Shown piece by piece: positions 19,426 to 28,963 of a stretch of DNA of 64,000 nucleotides. The position numbers and the translations under genes are program-made. Each line of letters starts with the position of its first letter. The first letter of the stretch is position 1. The stretch is from Fen-999 sp041480065. GTDB lineage: Bacteria > Pseudomonadota > Gammaproteobacteria > Burkholderiales > Rhodocyclaceae. The DNA lies in assembly GCA_041480065.1 (NCBI GenBank), contig JBGOZF010000011.1, positions 1 to 64,000 of the forward strand, given 5' to 3'. The notes beneath the pieces are model-generated. The model saw nothing but the letters and a program-made list of their open reading frames with translations, did not search any database and was not told where the DNA came from.

Positions 19426-20431
19426 TCTTGATCGCCTCGCGAATGAAATCCAGGGACATCAACAGTTCCTTGACGCGCGTGACATCGAGACGCTCGGTAT
19501 TGTGGGACGTGTAGTCCTCGAGCGTCGATACGCGCGTTTCTCCCTCGACGAAATACTTGTTGTAGTTGAGGTCGCGATCGTCCGCGGGCACCCGGTAGTA
19601 ACGCCCCATGTCCTCGGCACGCGCCATCTCCTCGCGCGACAGCAGCGACTCGTACAGCTTCTCGCCGTGGCGAGTTCCGATGATGCGGATCTCGCTCCGG
19701 CTCTTGAACAATTCGCGCAATGCTTGGGCTAGGTCGCCCACCGTCGAGGCGGGCGACTTCTGGACATAAATGTCGCCCTGAACGGCGTGATTGAAGGCAT
19801 GCAGTACCAGATCGACCGAGTCGTCCAGGGACATCAGGAACCGCGTCATATTCGGATCAGTCACCGTCAGCGGTTTGCCGGCCCGCATCTGATCGATGAA
19901 CAAGGGAATGACAGAGCCACGCGAGGCCATCACGTTGCCATAGCGCGTGGCGCAAAGCACCGTCTCTCCCTCGCTGCGCATGCGCGCCTTGGCGACCATC
20001 AGCTTTTCCATCATCGCCTTCGAGACACCCATCGCGTTGACGGGATACACGGCCTTGTCCGTACTCAGCACCACGACACGCTTCACCTTGCAGGCGATCG
20101 CTGCGTTCATCACGTTCTCCGCACCAAGCACGTTGGTGCGAACCGCCTCCATCGGATAAAACTCGCAGGATGGAACCTGCTTCAGCGCTGCCGCATGAAA
20201 GACATAATCAACACGATGCATTGCCTCATGGACGCTGTCATAGTTGCGAACGTCGCCGATGTGAAACTTCAGTTTCGGATTGTTCAACGCAATCCGCATG
20301 TCCTCCTGCTTCTTCTCGTCACGACTGAAGATGCGGATCTCGCGCACATCGGTATCGAGGAAGCGGCTCAGCACGGCGCTGCCGAATGAGCCCGTGCCGC
20401 CTGTAATCATCAGGGTCTTGCCTGCAAACAT
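19418..20431 (-). CDS. fnlA: UDP-GlcNAc 4,6-dehydratase/5-epimerase, FnlA/CapE-type
   Basis: 337 residues. Extended SDR: LMITGGTGSFGSAVLSRFLD, FSRDEKKQEDMR, VVLSTDKAVYPVNAMGVSKAM and RHGEKLYESLLSREEM. The SMK-type catalytic region and the C-terminal NTERLDVTRVKELL match the soluble CapE/WbjB/FnlA group, the first step of UDP-L-FucNAc synthesis. It differs from the membrane WbpM-type enzyme at 14966-16786, so two dehydratases act on UDP-GlcNAc in this locus. Confidence 0.92.
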   Translation of the reverse strand: MFAGKTLMITGGTGSFGSAVLSRFLDTDVREIRIFSRDEKKQEDMRIALNNPKLKFHIGDVRNYDSVHEAMHRVDYVFHAAALKQVPSCEFYPMEAVRTNVLGAENVMNAAIACKVKRVVVLSTDKAVYPVNAMGVSKAMMEKLMVAKARMRSEGETVLCATRYGNVMASRGSVIPLFIDQMRAGKPLTVTDPNMTRFLMSLDDSVDLVLHAFNHAVQGDIYVQKSPASTVGDLAQALRELFKSRSEIRIIGTRHGEKLYESLLSREEMARAEDMGRYYRVPADDRDLNYNKYFVEGETRVSTLEDYTSHNTERLDVTRVKELLMSLDFIREAIKNA

Positions 20432-20441
20432 CGGTAGTCCT

Positions 20442-21296
20442 TTAGTGAAAGTCCCGCATGCGCGCGATTAGGTCTGGCCAGGATGCGGCGACATACCCGG
20501 TCGCCTCACGGAAACGATCTGCATTCAGCGAGCGATCGATGACCACGCGGTCGTCGGGTTCGATTGCAATCTGCTTGGCGTAGGCCGCGGCCACCAGCTT
20601 CAGAAGCTCATACTTGTTGATCGGCGCTGCGGCCACGTGAAAGAGTCCGGATAGCGCTGGTCGTGGCAGCACGACATCGCGCACGATGCGCGACAGTTCC
20701 ACCGTCGGCAGTCCCGAGAAAACAGCCCGCCGGTAGCCCTTGACGCTCTTTCCCTGCCCGAGGAACCACCCCACCAGCCCGTGCGCACCGGTCAGTTCAT
20801 GGCCGATGATCGACGTCCGCAGCGTGATGGCATGGGGATAGGCCACTTCACCAAGAAACTTGGACCTGCCATAGAGATCCTCGGCATTGGAAGCGTCTGA
20901 CTCGCGGTAGTTGCCGCTGGCGCCATTGAACACGCAATCCGTGCTCACGTGCACCAAACGCGCCCCAACCAGGCTGCACAGGCGCGCCAGTCTGTGCGGC
21001 AAGAGTGAGTTGATGGGCAGTGCCTGCAGGGGGTCGTCGACTGCCGCCAGTTGCTTTACCAGGCCAACGCAATTGACTACGACATCGGGCCGAATCTCCT
21101 GGAACACCCCGGTAAGCGCATCGAAGTGCTCCACGTCCACGCCGGGCAGAATGCGGCCTGCCAGCGTCGGCTCGAAATGGCGCAATATGGAAGGCGAACG
21201 AGCGGTGCCACGAACGTCGTGCTCGCCCGTTTCCGCCATGACGCGCAGCATTGCGTTGCCGAGCATCCCCGAGGCCCCGAGGACCAGGATCTTCAC
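20442..21296 (-). CDS. fnlB: NDP-sugar 4-keto reductase, FnlB-type (RmlD family)
   Basis: 284 residues. RmlD-like SDR: KILVLGASGMLGNAMLRVMA, VVNCVGLVKQLAAVDDPLQA, HVSTDCVFNGASGNYRESD and LYGRSKFLGEV with the YxxxK pair. It lacks the C-terminal cupin of CapF/WbjC and is like the shorter fnl2 of E. coli O26. Lying between wbuB-like and fnlA, it is the likely reductase of the UDP-L-FucNAc pathway. The start is GTG at 21296, overlapping the upstream stop (GTGA). Confidence 0.85.
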   Translation of the reverse strand: MKILVLGASGMLGNAMLRVMAETGEHDVRGTARSPSILRHFEPTLAGRILPGVDVEHFDALTGVFQEIRPDVVVNCVGLVKQLAAVDDPLQALPINSLLPHRLARLCSLVGARLVHVSTDCVFNGASGNYRESDASNAEDLYGRSKFLGEVAYPHAITLRTSIIGHELTGAHGLVGWFLGQGKSVKGYRRAVFSGLPTVELSRIVRDVVLPRPALSGLFHVAAAPINKYELLKLVAAAYAKQIAIEPDDRVVIDRSLNADRFREATGYVAASWPDLIARMRDFH

Positions 21297-22540
21297 CGAT
21301 ATTTCTCCCTGTAAGCCGTCGAAAGTTCCCGAAGCTGGTCCGCCAACTCAGCCACCAAGCGATCCAGCGAAAAGTGTTCCATCGCGTAACGACGCGCATT
21401 TTCGCCCATTTCAGCCCGTTCGTCTGCACTCAACCGGAACAGCTTCTGCATCGCATCGGCCAACGCTTCTGCATTGCCGGCCGGGCAAGCAACCCCGGCA
21501 CCCGCCGCGACCACTACCCGAGCTCCTTCGCCATTCAGTGAGGCGACGACCGGTCGTCCCGCCGCCATGTATCCCTGCACCTTGCTCGGGATCGTGTAGG
21601 CGAAGATCGGCTCGTCCCGCAGGGAAACCAGAAGCACCGACGCGGCATCGTAGAAGAGCGGCATCGCCTCCGGTGGGAAACGTCCCGGCAGGATGACATT
21701 GCGCAAGCCCCGGCGCCCTATTTCGTCCCGGACCCAGTCCGACTGGCTGCCGCTGCCGATCAGGAAGAGGCGGATGCCGGCGCCAGCAATCTGCAAACGC
21801 TCCGCCGCCGCGACGATGGTATCAAGCGACTGAGCCGCGCCGAGATTGCCCGCGAAGACAGCGGAAAACCCGCTGGCAATGTCCTGCGCCATCTCGCGAA
21901 CCTCCGACGACCGCACCTCGGATTCAGGCTCTTCCACATAAGCGTTCGGAAAGTACTTGATCTTCCGTGGCTCGGCGGCCAAGTTCTCGATTGGCGGCCG
22001 GAACCCCTCGGAGGGAATCAGGATCAGATCGGAATGCCGGTAAATGAACCTGACCGCGCGCTCAACCAGCTTCAATACGGCCCGATTCCTGATAAAGCCG
22101 GTTGCCGAAAGACTTTCCGGCCACAGATCCTGAACCCACAGGGCAACCGGTATCCCCTTCAACCAAGCGAGCCAGATCGCTGGCAAGGCTTGCAGCAATG
22201 GCGAAGGTGCAAATACAAAGATCACGTCAAAATGGCGCCCCCGTAGCAGCCACGGTCCGAGCAGGAAAGCCGCGACAATGAACGAAACGTAATTCAGCAC
22301 CAAGCGCAACGACGACCCCTGTCCCCGTGGATATAGCGGCAGGCGGAGAATTTCCACCCCGTCGTGGCTCTCGCATTGCGTGCCACTCGCGGAGTACCCG
22401 GGGAAGACCTTGCCATCGGGGTAGTTCGGCTTCCCGGTCAGGACGGTTGTCTCGATGTCCCGCCCGCGCAGGGCACGAACCAGCGCATTGATGCCAAAGG
22501 TTTCCGGCCAGAAGTACTGGCTTACAAGAAGTAGCCTCAC
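21293..22540 (-). CDS. wbuB: Glycosyltransferase family 4, WbuB-like (L-FucNAc transferase)
   Basis: 415 residues from GTG 22540, reading VRLLLVSQYFWPETFGINAL. GT-B fold with a C-terminal donor domain (AVFAGNLGAAQSLDTIVAAA; MAAGRPVVASLNGEGARVVV). The N-terminus and the linkage to fnlA/B/C match WbuB of E. coli O26, which transfers L-FucNAc. The GTG overlaps the preceding stop in a GTGA, which fixes the start better than the longer open frame to 22741. Confidence 0.85.
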   Translation of the reverse strand: MRLLLVSQYFWPETFGINALVRALRGRDIETTVLTGKPNYPDGKVFPGYSASGTQCESHDGVEILRLPLYPRGQGSSLRLVLNYVSFIVAAFLLGPWLLRGRHFDVIFVFAPSPLLQALPAIWLAWLKGIPVALWVQDLWPESLSATGFIRNRAVLKLVERAVRFIYRHSDLILIPSEGFRPPIENLAAEPRKIKYFPNAYVEEPESEVRSSEVREMAQDIASGFSAVFAGNLGAAQSLDTIVAAAERLQIAGAGIRLFLIGSGSQSDWVRDEIGRRGLRNVILPGRFPPEAMPLFYDAASVLLVSLRDEPIFAYTIPSKVQGYMAAGRPVVASLNGEGARVVVAAGAGVACPAGNAEALADAMQKLFRLSADERAEMGENARRYAMEHFSLDRLVAELADQLRELSTAYREKYR

Positions 22541-24984
22541 TCTTGGACGACCGGACGGGCAGCGTTTCTGTCCGAACCACGCAGGCGCGCAATCAACAGC
22601 CCCCAGATGAAGAACGTGATGATTCCCGGATAAGGCTGCCGCATCCCGACTTTGAGCATATTCTCGACCAATAGCAGATAGCCGGCCGCCACCGCCGTTC
22701 CAAGCAGGAGCGGGTTGGCCAGGACGACATTTCTGTGCCACCAGGCAATATGCACGGTCCAGATTGCCAGGACAAGAAGTGGAAGGACCGCGAGCATGCC
22801 GAAATTGTACAGAGCATCCAGCCAGTAGTTGTGGGCACTCGGGTGTTGCGCCCGATCGGGCGGCGTCGCATGGCCGAGAAGAAACGAGCCATGGGATTCG
22901 ACAACACCCCGTCCATAGAATCGCCAGTGGTCGATTCGCTGGGTTGCACCTGACGGCATTGGCACGATTCCGACATTGTTCCTGTCAAGTTTCAGTTTAT
23001 CGCCCAGCAACTGATTCTCCACCGCATTTCGGCCAGGTTCCAGGATCGAAGTGCTTGAGCCAGGCTGTGACAGCAGGCCATAACCGGAACCAGCCGCCAA
23101 GGCCGTACCCACCAGAATCGCAGCAGAGACTCCTGATCGGCCCATGAGGCGACTTGCATAAACAAAGTAGAGCAGGCCGAACGCCAATGCAGCCATCGCA
23201 ATGATCGATTGCGAAGCCACGACGTGAATTGCGAGCAGCGGTAACAAAACCCACAGCGCAACACGCGGCCAGCCCCCCTGCGTCCAGAAGGCAAAGACGA
23301 CCATCAGCCCGAGCGAAGCCACTACCATCGGAAAATACTGAAGGTGTTGATAGATGCTGAACAGGTACAGCGATGGAGACAAGAGCGAGTAACCCTGCAA
23401 CCAGGTGGCCAGCAAATGCAGCGGAACAATTGCCAGCAAAACCAGCAGCGCGGACCACTCGAATCTTCGCTCGTTTGAAGACGCGCCATACATTTCCCCG
23501 AGAACCAGGCCGAACATCGGCAACAGGAACTGGGCAAGCAAGACTAACTTTGCGCCCTCGTTCGCCAGGCTGCCTTGTGAGGTAGTAATCGAGGTCACGA
23601 CGAACAATAGGGCGGTGAAGAACAAAACCGTCAGGGTGCGCGTCGCTGCGGCATAGTTGCCGAGCATGGCAATTCCCCCGAACAATCCCAGCACCGACAC
23701 CGGCACTGGCAAGCGCGAAATCGCCCCTCCGGTATCGAAGACGAAAGCCGGATCACGAAACAGTCCGCCGCTGATCTGGAAAAACACCGGTAGCACGAGA
23801 AGAACACCAATCCCTTGCAGCACCGGACCACGATGTCGAACAAGGTGACCTTGATCGCTTCCGGCGCTCGACAGGAAAGTCAGGCTGAGACAAGCACTCA
23901 ACGCGTACAGACCAGCCAGTGCCTTTGGACCGAGGATGTAGAACACGAATGGCACGCAGGTCGCAATCAGCACGTTCGCCAACAGGTCGGCCCCAAAAAC
24001 CTCCTGACCACCAGCGCGATGAATCAAGCGCGTCCGGAGCGCCGCGGCGATCATCATGACTGCACCGCCCGCGATCGACAACCCAACCGCCAACCAGAAC
24101 ACCGGCGACCGACCGAGCAAAGTCAGCCAACCTGGTTCCCAAGCAGCCGCCACGGCAACCCCGGCGCCGACGAAGAGCATTGCGGCAGAAACAGGCAGCA
24201 GCCCGCCGGGCAATGCTGATGTGCCGAAGCGATGCGCGAGCGTAGGCGCCAAGGCCTGGCCAAACACCGTTGGAAGGAGCCCGCCGATCGCAAACGCAGT
24301 AAACAGTTCGCCGGCAACGGCTTTGCCGGCGACAAGCGCAATCGAAATGCGAAACACATAGACGCTCATGCCGATAATCGCCGTCGATCCGACGTGCGGC
24401 AATAGTGTCTCAAGCGCGAGGTGCCCCTCGCCTGTGTGCCTGGACAGTCTGCTTCCACGAACTGCCCACAGTGGCGCAAACGCCCAGGGGATGGCGCTCA
24501 CCGCCAGATCCAGTTCGAACAGCAACGGCAGCCCAAGACAGAGCAGGAACGAGAGGCCCTCGACCGTCAGCGCCTGGACTGCAATCGCCGAATTGCCCGC
24601 ACGCTCATGGCGCGCAAGCCCGATCTCCCCCATCCATTCCGATACACGCCTGACAATCAACACGATGGCGAGCGGAGCCGCCACTGTGCCAATGCCGACG
24701 CTGAGAACATACGCAGCACCAGAAAGCGGCAGTGTTAGCAGAAGGCGCGCCCGCAGCAACCCGGTTGCCACGGCCCCACCAGAATCCGCAAGAATCAGGT
24801 TTCTTGCATTTGCCGAGAACGCATAGAACAGGGCCAGTGTCGCCCCCTGGACCAGGCCGATATCCGCGGCAATTTCGGAGCACCCAGCGATGCCGAAGAC
24901 CAGCAGCAGCGCCGTCATCGAAAATGAATTGAGCAAGGAAGCGAGCGGAAAGATAACTAGCGCGCGTCGCGTGGTCGTGCTCAA
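22537..24984 (-). CDS. Fused Wzx-like flippase / Wzy-like polymerase-ligase
   Basis: About 815 residues, almost wholly hydrophobic. The first ~400 residues form about 12 membrane segments in a MATE/Wzx-like arrangement (FPLASLLNSFSMTALLLVFG at the start; LFTAFAIGGLLPTVFGQALA in the middle). The last ~400 residues have the plan of the O-antigen ligase/Wzy family: several segments, a long soluble loop (about 675-745) and PSAHNYWLDALYNFGMLAVL, a ligase-family hallmark. Wzx and Wzy are normally separate proteins. The TTG at 24984 is preceded by GGGAGGT; an upstream extension would overlap the neighbour by 166 bases. Alternatively the N-terminal half may be a non-transporting relative. Confidence 0.75.
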   Translation of the reverse strand: MSTTTRRALVIFPLASLLNSFSMTALLLVFGIAGCSEIAADIGLVQGATLALFYAFSANARNLILADSGGAVATGLLRARLLLTLPLSGAAYVLSVGIGTVAAPLAIVLIVRRVSEWMGEIGLARHERAGNSAIAVQALTVEGLSFLLCLGLPLLFELDLAVSAIPWAFAPLWAVRGSRLSRHTGEGHLALETLLPHVGSTAIIGMSVYVFRISIALVAGKAVAGELFTAFAIGGLLPTVFGQALAPTLAHRFGTSALPGGLLPVSAAMLFVGAGVAVAAAWEPGWLTLLGRSPVFWLAVGLSIAGGAVMMIAAALRTRLIHRAGGQEVFGADLLANVLIATCVPFVFYILGPKALAGLYALSACLSLTFLSSAGSDQGHLVRHRGPVLQGIGVLLVLPVFFQISGGLFRDPAFVFDTGGAISRLPVPVSVLGLFGGIAMLGNYAAATRTLTVLFFTALLFVVTSITTSQGSLANEGAKLVLLAQFLLPMFGLVLGEMYGASSNERRFEWSALLVLLAIVPLHLLATWLQGYSLLSPSLYLFSIYQHLQYFPMVVASLGLMVVFAFWTQGGWPRVALWVLLPLLAIHVVASQSIIAMAALAFGLLYFVYASRLMGRSGVSAAILVGTALAAGSGYGLLSQPGSSTSILEPGRNAVENQLLGDKLKLDRNNVGIVPMPSGATQRIDHWRFYGRGVVESHGSFLLGHATPPDRAQHPSAHNYWLDALYNFGMLAVLPLLVLAIWTVHIAWWHRNVVLANPLLLGTAVAAGYLLLVENMLKVGMRQPYPGIITFFIWGLLIARLRGSDRNAARPVVQE

Positions 24985-25016
24985 TTTTGACCTCCCATAA
25001 CAAGCCAGTCGGCCCG

Positions 25017-26423
25017 TCAGGCCAACTGTCTTCGACCACAATAATGCACGGCGAGGAGCCGGTTTGCGGCAAGTATGATCAATACGTTCAGCACCAAGGT
25101 TCCGAACAGGAGATATGACTGGCCCGGCACGTAGCCGAAGCTGACGTATCGAAATGCAATGACCTGTGCGAACAGGGAACACAACACCCAGTTCCTTCCG
25201 CCCAGTCGATAGGTGAAGTACTCGAGACCCGCCGCTGCCAGCCCAAGGACGAAGAGTCCCGCAAACAGGAAGCCCATCGACCCCGGGTAATAGAAGAAAG
25301 CGACAAGGCCAGGTAGCGATACGAAGTGGTGCTTTGATCTGTCAATGCTCGGGTTCCGGTAGGGCGAATCGATAAAGATCCGGTCATAGATGCTCAACTG
25401 CCCCTCCTGGTACTTCTCGGCCAGAGCCTCATGCCACAAATCCCATCCAAGCCGCTTCGATGATGAAACCGCCATGACCCCCTCGATCCCCACCCAGCGA
25501 TCGATGACAAGTGGACGCGCCAGGCCGTTGACGCTATAGACAACCGCAGCTGACTTGTCTGTTCCCAACGACACAGTTCTGAAATAATTTACGGCGACAA
25601 CGGATGTGGCGAACAAAACAACGAATGTCGCTATTGCAATGGCGACCATCTTCGGCGGAATACGGTTTCGCATCCCTGCTACCACACGAAACCCACCCAG
25701 CATCAAGGCAGACGCATTCAGGACCATCCCACGGCTAAGCAGGGATACGTTCGAAAAGAAGCACTCCAGCAATGGTGGAAATACCGCCCAGGTCGAGACA
25801 TTGCGATTCAATTCGATCTCGAATCGAACGATCAGTGCCGAAATCGAAGCGAGGCCAAACTGAAGCAGCCATTTGTACACGCCATTCATTCCAAATGGAA
25901 GAACTGTCTGGACAACCATCCCCCGCTGGTATATCCCGAGCCAGGCATTGCTGACGGCTACCAGCACCACGGCGCCAAGAAATGCTCCGATCAGGAGCTT
26001 CCGGTGGCCCTTGTAGAACTGGAAAAGTCCGGACTGCGTACAAGCCGGCGGCTCATCCGGGTAGCAGAAGAACCGTTGTCGGACCAGGCTCGCCGCGAGC
26101 AAGGCGGCAATTCCGCAGGAAGAGACATTTAAGGCACTGTCGAAGGCCTCCGGCGACCCGTCAAAGGCACCCACAGGCTCATGAAACAACCCGGACATGA
26201 ACGCCAGGCGCACCGAGAACTTCAGCCAGAACCCCAACCAGACGAAGATTCCGATGAAAGTGTCGAAATAGATCGCGCGCTTCCAAAATCCATTGAAGAG
26301 CAAGGCATTCACGATCAGCGTAAATGCCAGATAGGCACTCCAGTGCCCCTGGTAGCGAAGGCCCGCGGCGATTGACAGCACGCCAATCATCACAGCGCAC
26401 AACAGATATACCACCCTGATCAC
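25017..26423 (-). CDS. Polytopic membrane protein, Wzy-like O-antigen polymerase candidate
   Basis: 468 residues with about 11-12 membrane segments and a long soluble loop near residues 285-350 (DRWVGIEGVMAVSSSKRLGW, DSPYRNPSIDRSKHHFVSLP). The C-terminal LPGLVAFFYYPGSMGFLFAG and the closely packed final segments are typical of O-antigen/EPS polymerases. GTG at 26423 is preceded by GAGGGG. Sequence conservation in this family is low, so the call is topological and contextual: it sits just before the fused Wzx-Wzy gene. Confidence 0.65.
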   Translation of the reverse strand: MIRVVYLLCAVMIGVLSIAAGLRYQGHWSAYLAFTLIVNALLFNGFWKRAIYFDTFIGIFVWLGFWLKFSVRLAFMSGLFHEPVGAFDGSPEAFDSALNVSSCGIAALLAASLVRQRFFCYPDEPPACTQSGLFQFYKGHRKLLIGAFLGAVVLVAVSNAWLGIYQRGMVVQTVLPFGMNGVYKWLLQFGLASISALIVRFEIELNRNVSTWAVFPPLLECFFSNVSLLSRGMVLNASALMLGGFRVVAGMRNRIPPKMVAIAIATFVVLFATSVVAVNYFRTVSLGTDKSAAVVYSVNGLARPLVIDRWVGIEGVMAVSSSKRLGWDLWHEALAEKYQEGQLSIYDRIFIDSPYRNPSIDRSKHHFVSLPGLVAFFYYPGSMGFLFAGLFVLGLAAAGLEYFTYRLGGRNWVLCSLFAQVIAFRYVSFGYVPGQSYLLFGTLVLNVLIILAANRLLAVHYCGRRQLA

Positions 26424-26475
26424 TTACCCCTCGCCTAGTAGATTTCCAATCCCGACGAGCGGTACTGGACGGATG

Positions 26476-27633
26476 TCAGTTTTCGGCAAAACCACCCAAG
26501 ATACGGCTGGCTAAAGCAATATGCCGTTGCGCTTGCACTTCCCAGAGATAATGCATCTTGATTATAGCCTGCAGCCGAGCCGCGGATGCGCTGGCCGATG
26601 CGGAATCGCGCAATAGCCGCGACATCGCTTCTGCTAACGCGGAGGATGACACAGGCGCCATTTCGCCCGCCCCCTGTCCTGCAATGTCATCAAGCCCGCA
26701 GGTATCTGTAAAGAGAACCGGGCAGCCGCATATTCCTCCTTCAAGGACGACGATCGACATTGCCTCGCGGCGTGACGGGATGACCAGCAGGCTGGCGCCA
26801 TGCAGCGCCGCGCTCTTCTCGGCACCCCCGATATAGCCGACGAAATGCACGCGGGAGGCAGCGCCCTGGGCTGCCGCCTCCTCCTTGAGCTGGGATAGCA
26901 ATCCGCCGTCCGGACCGGCCATGACGAGGTGAACGTCGGAAAGGTCTGAGTCCAGGCGACAAAAGGCGTCGACAAGCAGATCTGGCCCCTTGATCGGGTT
27001 CAAACGGCCAAGGAACAGGACAAAGCGCGCGCTGCCGATTCCGACCGCCTGACGGAAGCCGGCAACTGCTTCGTCCGGATTCTCAAGCCGGTAGGCATCG
27101 GGATCGATACCGTTCGGGATCACTTCGATGTGATCGTCGGACACGCCATAAGCGGCGAACTCGGTGCGCTCGGCTTCCGTCACCGCCACGCACCCCGCCG
27201 CCGATCGCGCCAGCGTCCGCCCGACCAGGAACTCGTACAGACGCTTGATCAGCAGGGATCGTCCAAAAGGTCGAAGCGCGCCGGCGGGACAAAACAGGTA
27301 AGGCTTATTAAGCCTGCGGCATGCCCGAAAGACAAGCGCGTTCAAGATCGTCCAATGCCCCGAGAGGAGCACGATATCGGCATCGGCGACCAGGTTGCGT
27401 ATTTCCCCGGTGCGTACGCGCGGAATGAAAAAGCGCTCGTTGAGGCACCGCACCGAATGAACCCTCACGCCGCCAAGTCCGGCCCTCCGCTCGGCGGACA
27501 GGCCAACGTCCAGGGTGAGGATCGTGCATTCCACACCTGCCCTGGCAAGGAAACGGGCAAGCTGATAGTTGCGTTCGGCCGTTCCACCGCCGGAGACTGC
27601 ATCCAACAGGTGATTGACAAGCAAGACTCTCAC
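26476..27633 (-). CDS. Glycosyltransferase family 4
   Basis: About 385 residues from GTG 27633 (VRVLLVNHLLDAVSGGGTAE). Typical GT4: the acceptor domain with GGGTAERNYQLARFLARAGV, the inter-domain VIPNGIDPDAYRL, then FVLFLGRLNPIKGPDLLVDA and the EX7E motif in SRREAMSIVVLEGGICGCPV. It should act at the inner face of the membrane on a lipid-linked intermediate. Donor and linkage cannot be read from the sequence. Confidence 0.88.
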   Translation of the reverse strand: MRVLLVNHLLDAVSGGGTAERNYQLARFLARAGVECTILTLDVGLSAERRAGLGGVRVHSVRCLNERFFIPRVRTGEIRNLVADADIVLLSGHWTILNALVFRACRRLNKPYLFCPAGALRPFGRSLLIKRLYEFLVGRTLARSAAGCVAVTEAERTEFAAYGVSDDHIEVIPNGIDPDAYRLENPDEAVAGFRQAVGIGSARFVLFLGRLNPIKGPDLLVDAFCRLDSDLSDVHLVMAGPDGGLLSQLKEEAAAQGAASRVHFVGYIGGAEKSAALHGASLLVIPSRREAMSIVVLEGGICGCPVLFTDTCGLDDIAGQGAGEMAPVSSSALAEAMSRLLRDSASASASAARLQAIIKMHYLWEVQAQRHIALASRILGGFAEN

Positions 27634-27652
27634 CGCCTGTACCCGCAGAATT

Positions 27653-28948
27653 TCAGCACCTTGGCACCGTAGCCGACGATTGGAGGAGGATCGACTCATA
27701 GAGTCCCGCAACATGCTCTTCGGAATACCGGTGGCGTACGATATCGACGGACTCTTGAGCCACCGGCATGGGATGAATCACAAACGATCGCAGGGCTTCC
27801 ACCACTTCGGCCGAGGGTATTTCGCCAGACCGCTCAATGGTCAGCTTCGCCGGATAGTCAGCCAGAGCCCCAATTGAGGTATCGCGCGCAATGCTCACAA
27901 TATTGAGAATTGGCTTCCCTATCGCCATGTACTCTATGACCTTGCTCGCCAACTGCGCCTCGGAGTCGTTGCCGATATTGACGAGCACGTCGGAGTCAAT
28001 CATTGCTTGGACGACCCTTTCACGACTGATCAGCCCATGGACAAAGACGATGGACTTGATGGCCTCCGAACAGGAGGCAAAATCGTCGCCGCAGTCGTTG
28101 ATCGTTCCATAGAAGTGCAACTCGAGATGTCGTTCCGGAAGTGCCTGGCTCAGCGCCGAGACGCAAGCAAGCAGATATTTCGGGCTACGCAGCTTCTTGT
28201 AGAGCGTACCGACAAACACCAGTCGGAGAGCTCGATCACCATCCCTTTCGGTGGGGCGAGGCAACTCGGGCAAGGAAAGAAGAGGCGGAACGACCCGGAC
28301 TTTCCCTATCGAAGTCGGAAAGCTGGCCTCATACAATTGGCGCGTCGAGTCGGTAGTAACAGTTATTGCCTCGGCGCTGTCGACCACTCTACCCTCGATC
28401 GCTCGGTTCAGCCAGGCGTAGATATGGCGATTGTTTGGCGAGGGCTCCTTCATATCGGAGTATGGATCGCTTATGTCGACAAGCCAGTTTGAATTTGGCG
28501 ATCGCAATCGCGTCAGCATGCCGATCACATGTCCGGTAAACGGATGGGAGCTGGAAATGATCCAGTCATAATGACTTGTTTGGCAAAGTGCACGTGCAAC
28601 ACGAGTCGCAGGAATGACCCAGCCGCACGCGTAGTCGGGCCAGTACACCGCGCGCCAGATGGCACGGGCAGCCTTCCGCAGAAGGCCACGTAGAGAAATG
28701 CTGGCCCTTGCGGGCCTTGATGTGCCGGCGCCGGGTATCACGCGCGCAGACGCGTCGAGCAGCCAATCCCGCACCCGATAAACCGTTACGCCGTCACTGT
28801 CTGCAACCACGTCGGCTCCAGGCGCGGCTGCACAGAGCACGTGCACTTGATGCCCCTTCCTCGCCAAGGATGCCGTGACGGCCGACCAACGAAAGGCCCG
28901 TGGCGTCAGGTCCGGAGTGTACGAATAGGTGATGATCAGCAGCTTCAT
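27653..28948 (-). CDS. Glycosyltransferase, GT-B fold (family 4-like)
   Basis: 431 residues. N-terminus MKLLIITYSYTPDLTPRAFR followed by GHQVHVLCAAAPGADV; the C-terminal part has LRLVFVGTLYKKLRSPKYLL and SEAQLASKVIEYMAIGKPIL, in which the usual second Glu of EX7E is seen as KVIEYMA. It is a diverged GT4-like enzyme. Position between two other GTs and heparinase suggests a role in the same repeat unit. Confidence 0.8.
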   Translation of the reverse strand: MKLLIITYSYTPDLTPRAFRWSAVTASLARKGHQVHVLCAAAPGADVVADSDGVTVYRVRDWLLDASARVIPGAGTSRPARASISLRGLLRKAARAIWRAVYWPDYACGWVIPATRVARALCQTSHYDWIISSSHPFTGHVIGMLTRLRSPNSNWLVDISDPYSDMKEPSPNNRHIYAWLNRAIEGRVVDSAEAITVTTDSTRQLYEASFPTSIGKVRVVPPLLSLPELPRPTERDGDRALRLVFVGTLYKKLRSPKYLLACVSALSQALPERHLELHFYGTINDCGDDFASCSEAIKSIVFVHGLISRERVVQAMIDSDVLVNIGNDSEAQLASKVIEYMAIGKPILNIVSIARDTSIGALADYPAKLTIERSGEIPSAEVVEALRSFVIHPMPVAQESVDIVRHRYSEEHVAGLYESILLQSSATVPRC

Positions 28949-28963
28949 GATGACACTGCCCGA

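Noticed and set aside
24985..25182. N-terminal extension of the fused Wzx-Wzy frame
   Set aside because: It overlaps the upstream gene by 166 bases, is basic rather than membrane-like, and TTG 24984 has a good GGGAGGT site.
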